Positions 35,705 to 44,782 of a stretch of 64,000 nucleotides of DNA are shown in pieces (position 1 is the stretch's first letter; each line of letters opens with the position of its first letter). Made by a program: the position numbers and the translations under genes. The DNA lies in contig NZ_FPAG01000009.1 in NCBI RefSeq assembly GCF_900116365.1, positions 124,001 to 188,000 of the forward strand, read 5' to 3'. The notes beneath the pieces are model-generated. The model was not told where the DNA came from. It saw nothing but the letters and a program-made list of their open reading frames with translations, and did not search any database. The DNA comes from Zhouia amylolytica (GTDB lineage Bacteria; Bacteroidota; Bacteroidia; Flavobacteriales; Flavobacteriaceae).

Positions 35705-38017
35705 TTAATCATTCTCTTTTTCTTCCTCATTTTCTTTATTCTTTTTTTTGAGGAAGGAAAAGAACCCTTTGTTCTTTTTCTCTCCGAATTTCTTTTTAGG
35801 CGCCTCTGCACCAAACAAACGTTCAAAGAAGGTCTCTTCCCTTACCGGATCACATTCTAGAGCTGCTAAAACTTCTTCTGAAGATTTCTGGAACTTAGCA
35901 TTTGAAATGGATTGAAATTCATTATCTGAATTAAGCTTTTTAAGAAAAAGTGCCACATTAGGCAATGCTGAATTAGCTCCCTGTCCAATACCGGTATTAC
36001 TAAAACCGATTCTGTGATCATCATTACCAACCCAGGAGGCCATTACCAGTTTTGGCGTAACACCAACGAACCATCCGTCTTTATTGTTCTGGGTGGTACC
36101 TGTTTTCCCGGCCATATCATTTTTTAAACCATACCTACTTCTTAACCTAACTGCAGTCCCTTCATCTACCGTAGCCTTTAGCATCTCTATAATGGTTTCC
36201 CTGGTATTCTCAGAAAATGCGGGTTCTTCCGTTGTATTTTCAGCCTCATGTTCCCACAAAACATTCCCTGCTTTATCTTCGATTTTTGTTACTAAATAAG
36301 GTTGCACAGAAACTCCATTATTTACATATCCCGTATAGGCCGATGCTAATTCAATCAACGACATTTCTGCCGTTCCGAGTGCCAATGAAGGGACTTCCGG
36401 CAACTTGCTTTTAACCCCCATTTTACGAGCTTGATCGACTACCGCATCAATACCTGTTTCATCCATAACCTTTACTGCTATGGTGTTTATGGAATTGCTC
36501 AATGCTTTCTCAAGCGAATACTTGACTTCTATATCCTCTTCTTTCTGAGTGGCATTTTCCGGCGTCCAGTCTTCTTCCCCTTCATAGGTAATTGCTTTTA
36601 GAGAGAAGTACGTACACGGATCCATTCCATTCTCTAATGCTGCGGTGTATACGAAAGGCTTAAAGGTCGAACCAACCTGTCTTTTACTTTGAATGACATG
36701 GTCGTACTTATAAGACTGAAAGTCAATTCCACCGACATAGGCACGAACAGCTCCGGTATGCGGATCCAAGGCAACAAATCCTGTATTCAGAAATTTTAAA
36801 TAGTGCGATATGCTATCAAGTGTAGACAAGTTTTTTAATTCTTCACTCTTCCAGTCAAAAACTTTCATTTTTTTCTTGAGTTTCAGGGAGTCAAGAATTA
36901 ACTTTTCTTCCAGCCCTTTCTTTTTCAATCGCTTATATTCGGGCAATTTTCTGGCAGACTCAAGAATGATCTCATTATTTTTCCACGGTTTTCTCTTGCC
37001 ATAGGCATTTTCAAACTGTGATTGCAAACGACTCATATGTTCTTTCATAGCAGCTTCCGCATATTCCTGCATATCTCTATTAAGGGTGGTATGCACCCGT
37101 AAGCCATCCTTATATAAGTCGTATGTTCCTCCATCCTCCTTTTTAAGGTCTGCAACAAGCAATGCAGCCTCTTTTCTAACTTGTTCCCTGAAATAGGGTG
37201 CTAACCCATCATTGGCATTAAAATACTGATAGGAGAGGGCTATTTTGTTTTCTTTAACTTCCCTGGCCTCTTCTTCTGTAATAAACTTGTATTTTACCAT
37301 TTGCTGCAATACCACATCTCTACGGAATTGACTTCGCTCCGGAAACAACCTGGGATTATAGCTATGTGAAGCCTTCAGGCTACCGATCAAGGTGGCTGAC
37401 TGTGATAAGTTTAACTGAGTCGTTGAACAATTGAAAAACTTTTGTGCTGCACTTTCTATTCCATAGGTATTATCACTAAAAGGAACGGTATTTAAATAAA
37501 GGGTAAGGATATCTTCTTTTGAATATATTTTTTCAATTCTTCTGGCAATTATGGCTTCCTTCATTTTAATAACCGGCATACTAAAGATTCCATAGTCATC
37601 TCTACCATAAAGATTTTTGGCCAATTGGGTTGTAATGGTACTTCCACCTCCGGAAGAATCATCTCCTAACAAAATGGATTTAAAGAACACTCTTCCTAAA
37701 CTTCGGGTATCGAGTCCTGAATGTTCATAAAAGCGCACATCTTCAGTAGCGATCAGGGCATCGATTAAATGTTGTGGGAGCTCTTCAAACTTTACAGATT
37801 GACGGTCAAAAACAAAGTATTTACCTATAAGTTCATTATTTTCATCTAAAACAAGACTTGCCTGCGCTTGTTTTAATTCCTTTAACTCTTCTACCTTGGG
37901 TAATTTTCCCCAGAAACCTGCATAAACAGATAAAAAGAACAGAATACCCAACAGAAAGCATGCGCCAATAATTTTTAAGAACAATTTCAAGAATTGCTTC
38001 TTCTTACTTTTACCCAT
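35705..38017 (-). CDS. Penicillin-binding protein 1A-type transglycosylase/transpeptidase
   Basis: A 770-residue bifunctional class A penicillin-binding protein that polymerises and crosslinks peptidoglycan in the periplasm. A cytoplasmic Lys-rich start and one membrane anchor (about 13-35) are followed by the GT51 domain (about 60-240, with catalytic E92 in ATEDVRFYEHSGLD and GGSTITTQLAKNLYG). The transpeptidase domain has SxxK in GSTFKPF, SNS in the second motif and KTGTT in the third. The C-terminal tail is highly Lys/Glu-rich. Length is typical for PBP1a. I use no gene symbol because paralogues are common in Bacteroidota. Confidence 0.95.
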   Translation of the reverse strand: MGKSKKKQFLKLFLKIIGACFLLGILFFLSVYAGFWGKLPKVEELKELKQAQASLVLDENNELIGKYFVFDRQSVKFEELPQHLIDALIATEDVRFYEHSGLDTRSLGRVFFKSILLGDDSSGGGSTITTQLAKNLYGRDDYGIFSMPVIKMKEAIIARRIEKIYSKEDILTLYLNTVPFSDNTYGIESAAQKFFNCSTTQLNLSQSATLIGSLKASHSYNPRLFPERSQFRRDVVLQQMVKYKFITEEEAREVKENKIALSYQYFNANDGLAPYFREQVRKEAALLVADLKKEDGGTYDLYKDGLRVHTTLNRDMQEYAEAAMKEHMSRLQSQFENAYGKRKPWKNNEIILESARKLPEYKRLKKKGLEEKLILDSLKLKKKMKVFDWKSEELKNLSTLDSISHYLKFLNTGFVALDPHTGAVRAYVGGIDFQSYKYDHVIQSKRQVGSTFKPFVYTAALENGMDPCTYFSLKAITYEGEEDWTPENATQKEEDIEVKYSLEKALSNSINTIAVKVMDETGIDAVVDQARKMGVKSKLPEVPSLALGTAEMSLIELASAYTGYVNNGVSVQPYLVTKIEDKAGNVLWEHEAENTTEEPAFSENTRETIIEMLKATVDEGTAVRLRSRYGLKNDMAGKTGTTQNNKDGWFVGVTPKLVMASWVGNDDHRIGFSNTGIGQGANSALPNVALFLKKLNSDNEFQSISNAKFQKSSEEVLAALECDPVREETFFERLFGAEAPKKKFGEKKNKGFFSFLKKKNKENEEEKEND

Positions 38018-38524
38018 ATTTTAGGAGTAGGTTTAAATCTTAACTCGTTTAATATACGACAATAGGGTCTTAAAGAGATGTTAACGTTATGATTATCCCC
38101 GAAATAAAATCAAAAACAGGGGATGAAATATAACTTTCATCCCCCATCACAGTTGAGTTACTAATAGCAATCTTGGGTTTTCTTATTTACGTTTTAAATA
38201 TTGCGCTCTCAGCATTTTCTTTTTCAGGTCACTTACATTTGTCGTTGTTCAGTTTAAATACCTGAAAAATCAAAGTAAGCTCAATACTTTAAACAAGGGA
38301 GAAACCCTCACCCCAAGCCCAATTTATTTTCTCAATAAAATTGTAATGAATAGTTCCTCCCTGTATTGTATATGAAAAATGTGTGTATGCAATCCCTTCA
38401 AGAAGGTCTTACATATATTAAGACACGGTCAATTCAGAAAAGTCACTTTTAAGTAAAAAAGAAAAGGCTGATAGTCGCATTAAATCATAAAAGGCTAAAA
38501 ACAAGCTGATTATATGTCAAAAAA
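38018..38524. other. Non-coding region between PBP1a and tRNA-Leu
   Basis: I see no convincing gene in about 500 bases. It holds a perfect 10-base inverted repeat (TTTTTCAGGT at 38220-38229, ACCTGAAAAA at 38260-38269) flanking a TACATTTG element (38234-38241), and GTCTTA/TAAGAC at 38408-38426. A small plus-strand RNA starting near 38247 is possible but not supported further. Confidence 0.4.
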
Positions 38525-38549
38525 AAAGCTTCTCTAATTGAGAAGCTTT
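38525..38549 (-). terminator. Terminator of tRNA-Leu
   Basis: Perfect stem AAAGCTTCTC/GAGAAGCTTT with a five-base loop; on the minus strand it ends in a run of T just after the tRNA gene. Confidence 0.9.
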
Positions 38550-38552
38550 CTG

Positions 38553-38634
38553 TGCGGGTGAAAGGACTCGAACCTTCACACCTTTCGGCACTAGATCCTA
38601 AGTCTAGCGTGTCTACCAATTTCACCACACCCGC
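38553..38634 (-). tRNA. tRNA-Leu (anticodon UAG)
   Basis: An 82-nt class II tRNA on the minus strand. The acceptor arms GCGGGTG and CACCCGC pair perfectly and A is the discriminator base. The anticodon stem CTAGA/TCTAG frames the loop CTTAGGA, giving anticodon UAG, which reads CUN leucine codons. The T-arm has GGTTCGAGTCC. A short variable arm and the D-loop TGGTAGA are present. CCA is not encoded. A promoter and a terminator flank it, so it is a single-gene unit. Confidence 0.95.
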
Positions 38635-38650
38635 GGTTATTTTGTGGGTG

Positions 38651-38680
38651 CAAATATAAATCAATTTTTCAATTTTCAAA
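38651..38680 (-). promoter_or_regulatory. Promoter of tRNA-Leu
   Basis: On the minus strand TTTG (38680-38677), an 18-base spacer and TATATTTG (38658-38651) match the Bacteroidota consensus. Transcription would start near 38645, about ten bases before the mature tRNA. Confidence 0.7.
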
Positions 38681-38707
38681 CCCTAAATGCATAAAAAGTT
38701 CTTTTTG

Positions 38708-38715
38708 TACTTTTG
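38708..38715 (+). promoter_or_regulatory. -7 promoter element of the M20 peptidase gene
   Basis: TACTTTTG fits TAnnTTTG and ends 20 bases before the ATG at 38736. It is back to back with the tRNA promoter. Confidence 0.5.
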
Positions 38716-38735
38716 GAAAAACTGAAAATTTCTTC

Positions 38736-40124
38736 ATGGACACTATTAACGAGTATATTGATCAACATAAAGATCGATTTATAAACGAACTTATTGAGTT
38801 ATTAAAAATACCTTCAGTAAGTGCTGATTCCGCTTTTACACAGGATGTACTTGACACAGCCAAGGCTGTAAAAAACGCACTTGACAAAGCAGGTTGCGAT
38901 AAAACGGAGATCTGTGAAACACCAGGTTATCCGGTTGTATATGGTGAAAAAATTATTGATCCGAAGTTACCAACTGTATTGGTGTATGGTCATTATGACG
39001 TTCAACCGGCAGATCCGTATAATTTATGGGACTCCCCTCCTTTTGAGCCGACGATTAAAAAAACAGAGGCGCATCCTGATGGGGCTATCTATGCTCGTGG
39101 TGCCTGTGATGACAAGGGGCAAATGTATATGCATGTAAAGGCCTTAGAGTACATGACCCAGACAGGTAATTTGCCTTGTAATGTTAAATTCATGATCGAA
39201 GGAGAAGAAGAGGTTGGAAGTGAAAACCTGGGGTGGTTTATTGAGCGTAATCACGAAAAATTAAAGAATGATGTTATTCTCATTTCAGATACAGGAATGA
39301 TCGCAAAAGATGTACCTTCTATTACAACAGGGCTTAGGGGGCTTAGTTATGTGGAGGTAGAAGTTACCGGTCCTAACAGGGATTTACATAGTGGGTTGTA
39401 TGGTGGCGCTGTTGCGAACCCTATTAACATCTTAACCAAAATGATTTCATCGCTTCACGATGAGAACAATCATATTACCGTACCCGGATTTTATGATAAG
39501 GTAGAAGAACTATCTGCCGAAGAACGCGCTCAAATGGCCGAAGCTCCATTTTCTTTGGATGCTTATAAACAAGCTTTAGACATTGACGATGTGTACGGAG
39601 AGACCGGATATACTACTAACGAACGTAACTCTATTCGTCCGACCCTTGATGTAAATGGTATCTGGGGTGGTTATATAGGAGAAGGAGCTAAAACAGTTAT
39701 CCCGAGCAAAGCTTATGCGAAAATATCTATGCGCTTAGTTCCTAACCAGGATTGGCAGGAGATTACAGAACTTTTCAAAAAACACTTTGAAAGTATCGCT
39801 CCGAATGGCGTTAGGGTAAAAGTTACTCCTCACCATGGGGGTCAGGGTTATGTTACCCCTATTGACAGCCTAGGGTATCAGGCTGCTTCAAAAGCTTACG
39901 AAACTACCTTTGAAAAGACACCAATACCGCAGCGAAGCGGAGGAAGTATTCCGATTGTCTCATTATTTGAGAAGGAGTTAAAAAGTAAAACCATCCTAAT
40001 GGGGTTTGGTTTAGACACCGATGCCATTCACTCTCCGAATGAGCATTTTGGGGTATGGAATTATCTCAAGGGTATTGAAACCATTCCATGGTTCTATAAA
40101 TATTTTACCGAATTGAATGACTAA
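38736..40124 (+). CDS. M20-family dipeptidase
   Basis: A 462-residue di-zinc peptidase of the M20 family (CNDP/cytosolic nonspecific dipeptidase type). Zinc and catalytic motifs in order are GHYDVQP (first ligand His and catalytic Asp), ARGACDDKGQ (bridging Asp), EGEEEVGSEN (catalytic and ligand Glu), a later Asp in LISDTGM, and a final His in HSPNEHFG. There is no signal peptide, so it is cytoplasmic, and it should hydrolyse dipeptides from imported peptides. An S9 peptidase gene follows after 22 bases, and an M24 aminopeptidase further on, making a peptide-catabolic group. Confidence 0.93.
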   Translation: MDTINEYIDQHKDRFINELIELLKIPSVSADSAFTQDVLDTAKAVKNALDKAGCDKTEICETPGYPVVYGEKIIDPKLPTVLVYGHYDVQPADPYNLWDSPPFEPTIKKTEAHPDGAIYARGACDDKGQMYMHVKALEYMTQTGNLPCNVKFMIEGEEEVGSENLGWFIERNHEKLKNDVILISDTGMIAKDVPSITTGLRGLSYVEVEVTGPNRDLHSGLYGGAVANPINILTKMISSLHDENNHITVPGFYDKVEELSAEERAQMAEAPFSLDAYKQALDIDDVYGETGYTTNERNSIRPTLDVNGIWGGYIGEGAKTVIPSKAYAKISMRLVPNQDWQEITELFKKHFESIAPNGVRVKVTPHHGGQGYVTPIDSLGYQAASKAYETTFEKTPIPQRSGGSIPIVSLFEKELKSKTILMGFGLDTDAIHSPNEHFGVWNYLKGIETIPWFYKYFTELND

Positions 40125-40146
40125 CTACATAAAACTTCCGACCTAA

Positions 40147-42471
40147 ATGAAAATTTTAAAAAACACTACCGGAAACGTTACACTCAGTATCGTTTCCGCA
40201 CTTTTAATGATCGGTTGTACGGAAACCCAAACTAAGGAGGCCATTACAACCGCAGACTACCAGGATGCTGCCAAGCACCTTTCTTCTAATTTAAATCAAT
40301 ATGTATATGGCTCTGCTGAACGTGGTCTTTGGACAGGCGATTCCATTTACACCTATCAGAAGAAAACAAAATCAGGTAAAGAGTTTATCACGGTGAACAC
40401 CAATACTTCGGAGAAGCAAGCTGCTTTTGATCATCAGAAGCTTGCTGAAGCCCTTGCTGGTGTACTCGAAGTGGATGTTAAACCTGAACTGCTTCCGTTT
40501 TACGGGATTGCACATACGAGTCATAACACGATCGAATTCAGTATTGATGGTAAAACCTATAGCTGCAACCTGGATGATTATAGTATTTCGACCGTTGAAG
40601 CCTCGAATAATGCGAGACCTAATCGTAATGAATATGTAGCACCAAACGGAAAAATAGCTGCCTTTATCAGTGATCATAACTTATGGGTTCGAAATCTGGA
40701 GACCGGAGTGAAAACACAACTTACCTCAGACGGAAAACAAGATTATGGCTATGCAACCAACAATGCCGGTTGGATCAAGAATGATCGTCCGGTTTTAAAA
40801 TGGTCGCCAGACTCTGATAAAATTGCCACTTTTCAGCAAGATGCCAGAGGCGTTGGAGAAATGTATCTTACCAGTACTAAAGTTGGTCATCCTGATTTAG
40901 AGGCATGGAAATATGAATTACCCGGAGATAGTATCGTATTCATGTTGGAGCGCGTTATTATCGATATTCCTACCCGAAAAATAACTCGTTTAAAAACAAA
41001 TGCCGATTATCAACGATCGACCATTACGGACCATGTCGCTGACTGGAGTGGTGAGTTACTGGATGCTGAATGGAGTAAGGATGGCTCTAAGTTTGCTTTT
41101 GTGTCTTCATCAAGAGATCATAAAATTGCTGAACTTAAAATTGCGGATGCGAAAACAGGTTCTGTTACTTCTATTTTTAAAGAAGAAGTAGATACTTATT
41201 TTGAATCGGGTGTTGACGAAGTTAACTGGCATGTATTGTTTGACAGCAATGAATTTATCTGGTATTCGGAAAGGGATAATTGGGGGCACCTTTATTTGTA
41301 CAACCTGCAAACAGGCGAGTTAAAAAATCAGATCACTAAAGGCGACTGGCAGGTAAGAGCGGTATTGAAAGTAGATACTGAGGCAAGAAAACTATACTTT
41401 ACTGCCGGAGGAAAAGAAGAAGGAAACCCGTACCACGATTACCTTTACAGCATAAATTTCGACGGGAGTGACCTAATTTGCCTTACTCCTGATAAAGGAA
41501 CGCACCGTACGCAAATTTCTCCTTCATGGGAGTATATCGTAGATACTTACTCTAGTACCACCAATGCACCTGTAACTGTTTTAAGAAATATGAAGGGTGA
41601 AAAGATCCTGGATTTAGAGGTTACTGATATTTCGGAATTAAAGGCCAACGGATGGCAGGAGCCAATTGAGTTCACTACCAAAGCCAGAGATGGAGAAACC
41701 GACTTATACGGTATCATGTATGTTCCTAGCTCGTATAAGGATAGTGAGTCGTATCCGGTGCTTAATTATATCTATCCCGGGCCACAATCAGGGAGTGTGG
41801 GCAATTATTCGTTCAGAGCTGCCCGAAGCGATTTCCAGGCTATTGCCGAATTAGGTTTTGTGGTCGTAGCTGTGGATGCTATGGGTACTCCGGGAAGGTC
41901 GAAATCGTTTCACGATGCCTATTATGGTAATATGGGAGATAATGGTTTACCAGATAATATCACGACGATCAAGCAACTTGCGGAAAAGTATCCGGCCATG
42001 GATACTACCCGTGTTGGGATCTGGGGGCATTCCGGAGGTGGATTTGCTTCAACGGATGCTGTATTGCGTTATCCTGACTTTTATGATGTTGCCGTTTCGA
42101 GTTCGGGGAATCACGATAACAGAAACTATGAAGCTGATTGGGGTGAAAAATGGCATGGTTTATTAAAAACGAATCCTGACGGAACTACCAACTATGACAG
42201 TCAGGCCAATCAACTACTAGTAGAAAATTTAAAAGGGAAATTACTCTTAGCCCATGGTACGATGGACAACAATGTACCTCCTTCCAATACGCTATTGGTT
42301 GTAGAAGCTCTTATTAAAGCAAATAAAGATTTTGATCTCATCATGTATCCGAATAAAAGACATGGTTATGGAGACATGACCAAGTACATGATGCGTAAGC
42401 GATGGGATTATTTTGTAAAACATTTAAAAGGAGTTGAACCGCCTAAAGAATTTTCATTAGACGAGCTCTAA
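40147..42471 (+). CDS. S9-family dipeptidyl peptidase (DPP4-like) lipoprotein
   Basis: A 774-residue serine peptidase of family S9. A lipoprotein signal ends at C24 (LLMIGC), so it is anchored in the periplasm or outer membrane. An N-terminal eight-bladed propeller (about 50-520) is followed by the alpha/beta-hydrolase domain. The catalytic triad is S629 in WGHSGGG, D707 in HGTMDNNV and H739 in NKRHGYG. DPP4-type enzymes cut X-Pro or X-Ala dipeptides from peptide N-termini; the product dipeptides suit the neighbouring M20 dipeptidase. It starts 22 bases after the M20 gene and ends at a terminator. Confidence 0.93.
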   Translation: MKILKNTTGNVTLSIVSALLMIGCTETQTKEAITTADYQDAAKHLSSNLNQYVYGSAERGLWTGDSIYTYQKKTKSGKEFITVNTNTSEKQAAFDHQKLAEALAGVLEVDVKPELLPFYGIAHTSHNTIEFSIDGKTYSCNLDDYSISTVEASNNARPNRNEYVAPNGKIAAFISDHNLWVRNLETGVKTQLTSDGKQDYGYATNNAGWIKNDRPVLKWSPDSDKIATFQQDARGVGEMYLTSTKVGHPDLEAWKYELPGDSIVFMLERVIIDIPTRKITRLKTNADYQRSTITDHVADWSGELLDAEWSKDGSKFAFVSSSRDHKIAELKIADAKTGSVTSIFKEEVDTYFESGVDEVNWHVLFDSNEFIWYSERDNWGHLYLYNLQTGELKNQITKGDWQVRAVLKVDTEARKLYFTAGGKEEGNPYHDYLYSINFDGSDLICLTPDKGTHRTQISPSWEYIVDTYSSTTNAPVTVLRNMKGEKILDLEVTDISELKANGWQEPIEFTTKARDGETDLYGIMYVPSSYKDSESYPVLNYIYPGPQSGSVGNYSFRAARSDFQAIAELGFVVVAVDAMGTPGRSKSFHDAYYGNMGDNGLPDNITTIKQLAEKYPAMDTTRVGIWGHSGGGFASTDAVLRYPDFYDVAVSSSGNHDNRNYEADWGEKWHGLLKTNPDGTTNYDSQANQLLVENLKGKLLLAHGTMDNNVPPSNTLLVVEALIKANKDFDLIMYPNKRHGYGDMTKYMMRKRWDYFVKHLKGVEPPKEFSLDEL

Positions 42472-42495
42472 GCATCGAATATCTTAAATAGTTCT

Positions 42496-42525
42496 AAAAG
42501 TCCTTGAAAATCTTCAAGGACTTTT
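42496..42525 (+). terminator. Terminator after the S9 peptidase gene
   Basis: Perfect 13-bp stem AAAAGTCCTTGAA/TTCAAGGACTTTT, loop AATC, followed by T-run; 25 bases after the stop. Confidence 0.92.
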
Positions 42526-42546
42526 TTTAGATCCTATAATTCTATA

Positions 42547-42554
42547 TACATTTG
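42547..42554 (+). promoter_or_regulatory. -7 promoter element of the Xaa-Pro aminopeptidase gene
   Basis: TACATTTG fits TAnnTTTG and ends 24 bases before the ATG at 42579. No clear -33 element. Confidence 0.5.
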
Positions 42555-42578
42555 AGGCTCAATTAAAAAAACACACCT

Positions 42579-43967
42579 ATGTTTTCAAAAGATATATATG
42601 TTTCGAGAAGGCAACAGTTACAAGCGACTGTTAAAAGTGGTATCTTATTATTTCCGGGAAACGGCAATGTTGGAATGAATTGCAGAGACAACTGGTTTCA
42701 TTTCCGTCAGGACAGCACGTTTTTGTACTATACCGGAATCAATCAACCTGATTTATATTTTCTGATCGATATAGACAACGATAAAGAAATTCTTTTTGGT
42801 AACGACCTCACTCCGGAAGATATGGTATGGGTAGGTGCTGCTGATCCGTTGCAGGTTTTTGCAGACAAAGCAGGCATTCAAGAAGTTCGACCATTAAAGG
42901 AGCTTGCCTCATACCTTAAAACGGCAAGCGGTAAAGGACAGAAAGTACATTATCTACCTCCATACCGAGCGCAGACCACTGTTGAAATCAGTGAAATGCT
43001 GGACATTCCTACCCAGGAGGTTGCTAATCAAAAATCTGTTGATTTCATTAAGGCCGTTGTAGCACAACGTTCATATAAAAGTGATATTGAATTATCGGAA
43101 ATCACTAAAGCAGTTGACATTACGGCCGACATGCATATCCATGCTATCAAAAATGTAAAGGTGGGTCGCACTGAAAAAGAAATTGCTGCAGAATTAGAGG
43201 CCATTGCTTCTGCCAAAGGAAGCAGTATTTCCTTCCCTATTATTTTAACAAAGGATGGACAATACTTACATAATCATGCTACCTCAGCCGTATTGAATGA
43301 AGGCGACCTGGTATTGGTTGATTGCGGAGCGGAGACTTTGATGAATTACGCAGGAGATATGACTAGAACCATGCCTGCAGGAGAGCGATTTACCGACCTG
43401 CAAAAGGAGGTTTACAATATTGTTTTAGATGCGCATGAATCGTCTATCGCTGCATTAAAACCGGGTGTCTTGTTTAAAGATGTTCACGAGTTAGCTGCTT
43501 CGAGACTTGTTGAAGGTCTTAAAGGCATGGGACTCATGAAAGGGAATACAGAAGATGCAGTTCAAGCAGGAGCGCACACCTTATTCTTCCAGTGCGGATT
43601 AGGACATATGATGGGGATGGATGTTCACGATATGGAGAATTTAGGAGAAGAATATGTGGGATACACAGAAACACTTAAGAAAAATCCAGCGTTCGGATTC
43701 AGATCTTTACGATTGGGTAGAGCCTTAGAAGAACGATTTGTTATTACTGTAGAACCAGGCTTATATTTCAATCCATTCCTGATCGACAAATGGAAAGCAG
43801 AAGGGAAATATACTGACTTCGTGAATTACGATGCAGTAGAAAAATTTAAAACCTTCGGTGGAATCAGAGTAGAAGAAGATCTTTTAATTACTAAAGATGG
43901 TAGTCAGATTCTAGGAAAGCCAGTTGCTAAAACGGTTGCTGATGTAGAGGAGTTGAAGAATTCTTAA
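42579..43967 (+). CDS. pepP: Xaa-Pro aminopeptidase (M24B)
   Basis: A 462-residue aminopeptidase P that removes an N-terminal residue before proline. An N-terminal creatinase-like domain covers about residues 1-160. The pita-bread catalytic domain has the five metal ligands: Asp in VLVDCGAE, Asp in AGDMTRTMPAG, His in GLGHMMGMDVHD, Glu in TVEPGLYF and Glu in GIRVEEDLLIT. No signal peptide, so cytoplasmic. It has its own promoter and terminator. Together with the M20 and S9 peptidases it could process proline-rich peptides. Confidence 0.94.
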   Translation: MFSKDIYVSRRQQLQATVKSGILLFPGNGNVGMNCRDNWFHFRQDSTFLYYTGINQPDLYFLIDIDNDKEILFGNDLTPEDMVWVGAADPLQVFADKAGIQEVRPLKELASYLKTASGKGQKVHYLPPYRAQTTVEISEMLDIPTQEVANQKSVDFIKAVVAQRSYKSDIELSEITKAVDITADMHIHAIKNVKVGRTEKEIAAELEAIASAKGSSISFPIILTKDGQYLHNHATSAVLNEGDLVLVDCGAETLMNYAGDMTRTMPAGERFTDLQKEVYNIVLDAHESSIAALKPGVLFKDVHELAASRLVEGLKGMGLMKGNTEDAVQAGAHTLFFQCGLGHMMGMDVHDMENLGEEYVGYTETLKKNPAFGFRSLRLGRALEERFVITVEPGLYFNPFLIDKWKAEGKYTDFVNYDAVEKFKTFGGIRVEEDLLITKDGSQILGKPVAKTVADVEELKNS

Positions 43968-44352
43968 TAATATTCACAACATATAAGGAGTCCGCCTGGT
44001 TAAAGTTACCCAGGCGGGCTTTTTTTTGACTGCTCTTCACATCAATAGATATCAAAAGTGGAATACCCCTCTTTTGTAAGGAGCCTCTTTATATTCTTAT
44101 ATATTTCCAACACATACTTCAGGCATACACCAACTATACTTTATCCATACTGTATCTATACCTTATCCATGCCTTTGCACCGGGCCTAGAGTACCTAAAC
44201 CCATAGTATTCAACTGTTTAATATTTCTTTAAGCTCCTCTAAAAAAACACCCTTATTTGCCGGCAACCACGATCATTATATGAGGATTGAATCTTCTTTA
44301 TCTTCCCTGTTATCTCGGTAAGCTTTATTAATTAATTCTTAAAATTATTACC
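43968..44352. other. Intergenic region before blaI
   Basis: Apart from the terminator near 43989-44020, I see no gene in about 385 bases. Two direct repeats, TATACTTTATCCAT (44135-44148) and TATACCTTATCCAT (44157-44170), have a 22-base period and differ at one base. The blaI operators begin at 44353. Confidence 0.5.
43989..44020 (+). terminator. Terminator after pepP
   Basis: Stem CCGCCTGG/CCAGGCGG extended by a G-T pair and two more pairs, followed by eight T; 22 bases after the pepP stop. Confidence 0.9.
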
Positions 44353-44366
44353 TCTACAGTTGTAGA
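44353..44366 (+). promoter_or_regulatory. BlaI-type operator 1, over the -33 element
   Basis: TCTACA-GT-TGTAGA is a perfect palindrome of the TACA...TGTA type bound by BlaI/MecI repressors. It contains TTG (44360-44362), which is 19 bases before the -7 element. Confidence 0.75.
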
Positions 44367-44379
44367 ATTAAATTTTATT

Positions 44380-44393
44380 TCTACATTTGTAGA
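44380..44393 (+). promoter_or_regulatory. BlaI-type operator 2, over the -7 element
   Basis: TCTACA-TT-TGTAGA, a second perfect palindrome 27 bases centre to centre from the first. It contains TACATTTG (44382-44389), the -7 element, so repressor binding would block the promoter directly. The ATG of blaI is at 44414. Confidence 0.8.
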
Positions 44394-44413
44394 GAACAAT
44401 ACCATTATAGTCT

Positions 44414-44779
44414 ATGAAACTATCAAAATCAGAAGAGGAGGTGATGAATCATTTATGGAGGTTAAAGAAAGCTTTTATGAAAGATTTATTGGAACAATAC
44501 GAAGAGCCAAAGCCTGCCAATACGACTATTGCCACCCTTTTAAAGCGTATGCAGGACAAGGGGTTTGTTTCTTACAAGCTTTTTGGCAAATCGCGGGAAT
44601 ATTATCCTTTGGTTACGAAAGAGAGCTATTTTTCAAAACAATTGAAAGGCTTGATCAAGAACTTCTTTAACGATTCACCGGCTCAGTTTGCTTCATTTTT
44701 TACGGAGAAGACTGATTTGAGCGAGGAAGAATTAAAGGAATTAAGAAAGATTATCGACGATCAATTAAAGAAATCGTAA
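44414..44779 (+). CDS. blaI: BlaI/MecI/CopY-family transcriptional repressor
   Basis: A 121-residue winged-helix repressor. The DNA-binding domain is at about residues 4-70 (SKSEEEVMNHLW, ANTTIATLLKRMQDKGFVSYKLFGKSREYYPL) and the C-terminal helices make the dimer (about 75-121, with KTDLSEEELKELRKIIDDQLKK). BlaI proteins bind TACA/TGTA dyads; two such dyads lie over its own promoter, so it is autoregulated. The gene lies three bases before the M56/BlaR1-type gene, the classic sensor partner that cleaves or inactivates BlaI. No beta-lactamase gene is in the window, so the signal may not be a beta-lactam. Confidence 0.92.
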   Translation: MKLSKSEEEVMNHLWRLKKAFMKDLLEQYEEPKPANTTIATLLKRMQDKGFVSYKLFGKSREYYPLVTKESYFSKQLKGLIKNFFNDSPAQFASFFTEKTDLSEEELKELRKIIDDQLKKS

Positions 44780-44782
44780 ATC

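Noticed and set aside
38485-38679. A 64-codon minus-strand frame
   Set aside because: It covers the tRNA-Leu gene; its peptide (GVVKLVDTLDLGSSAERC) is the usual false translation of tRNA-Leu.
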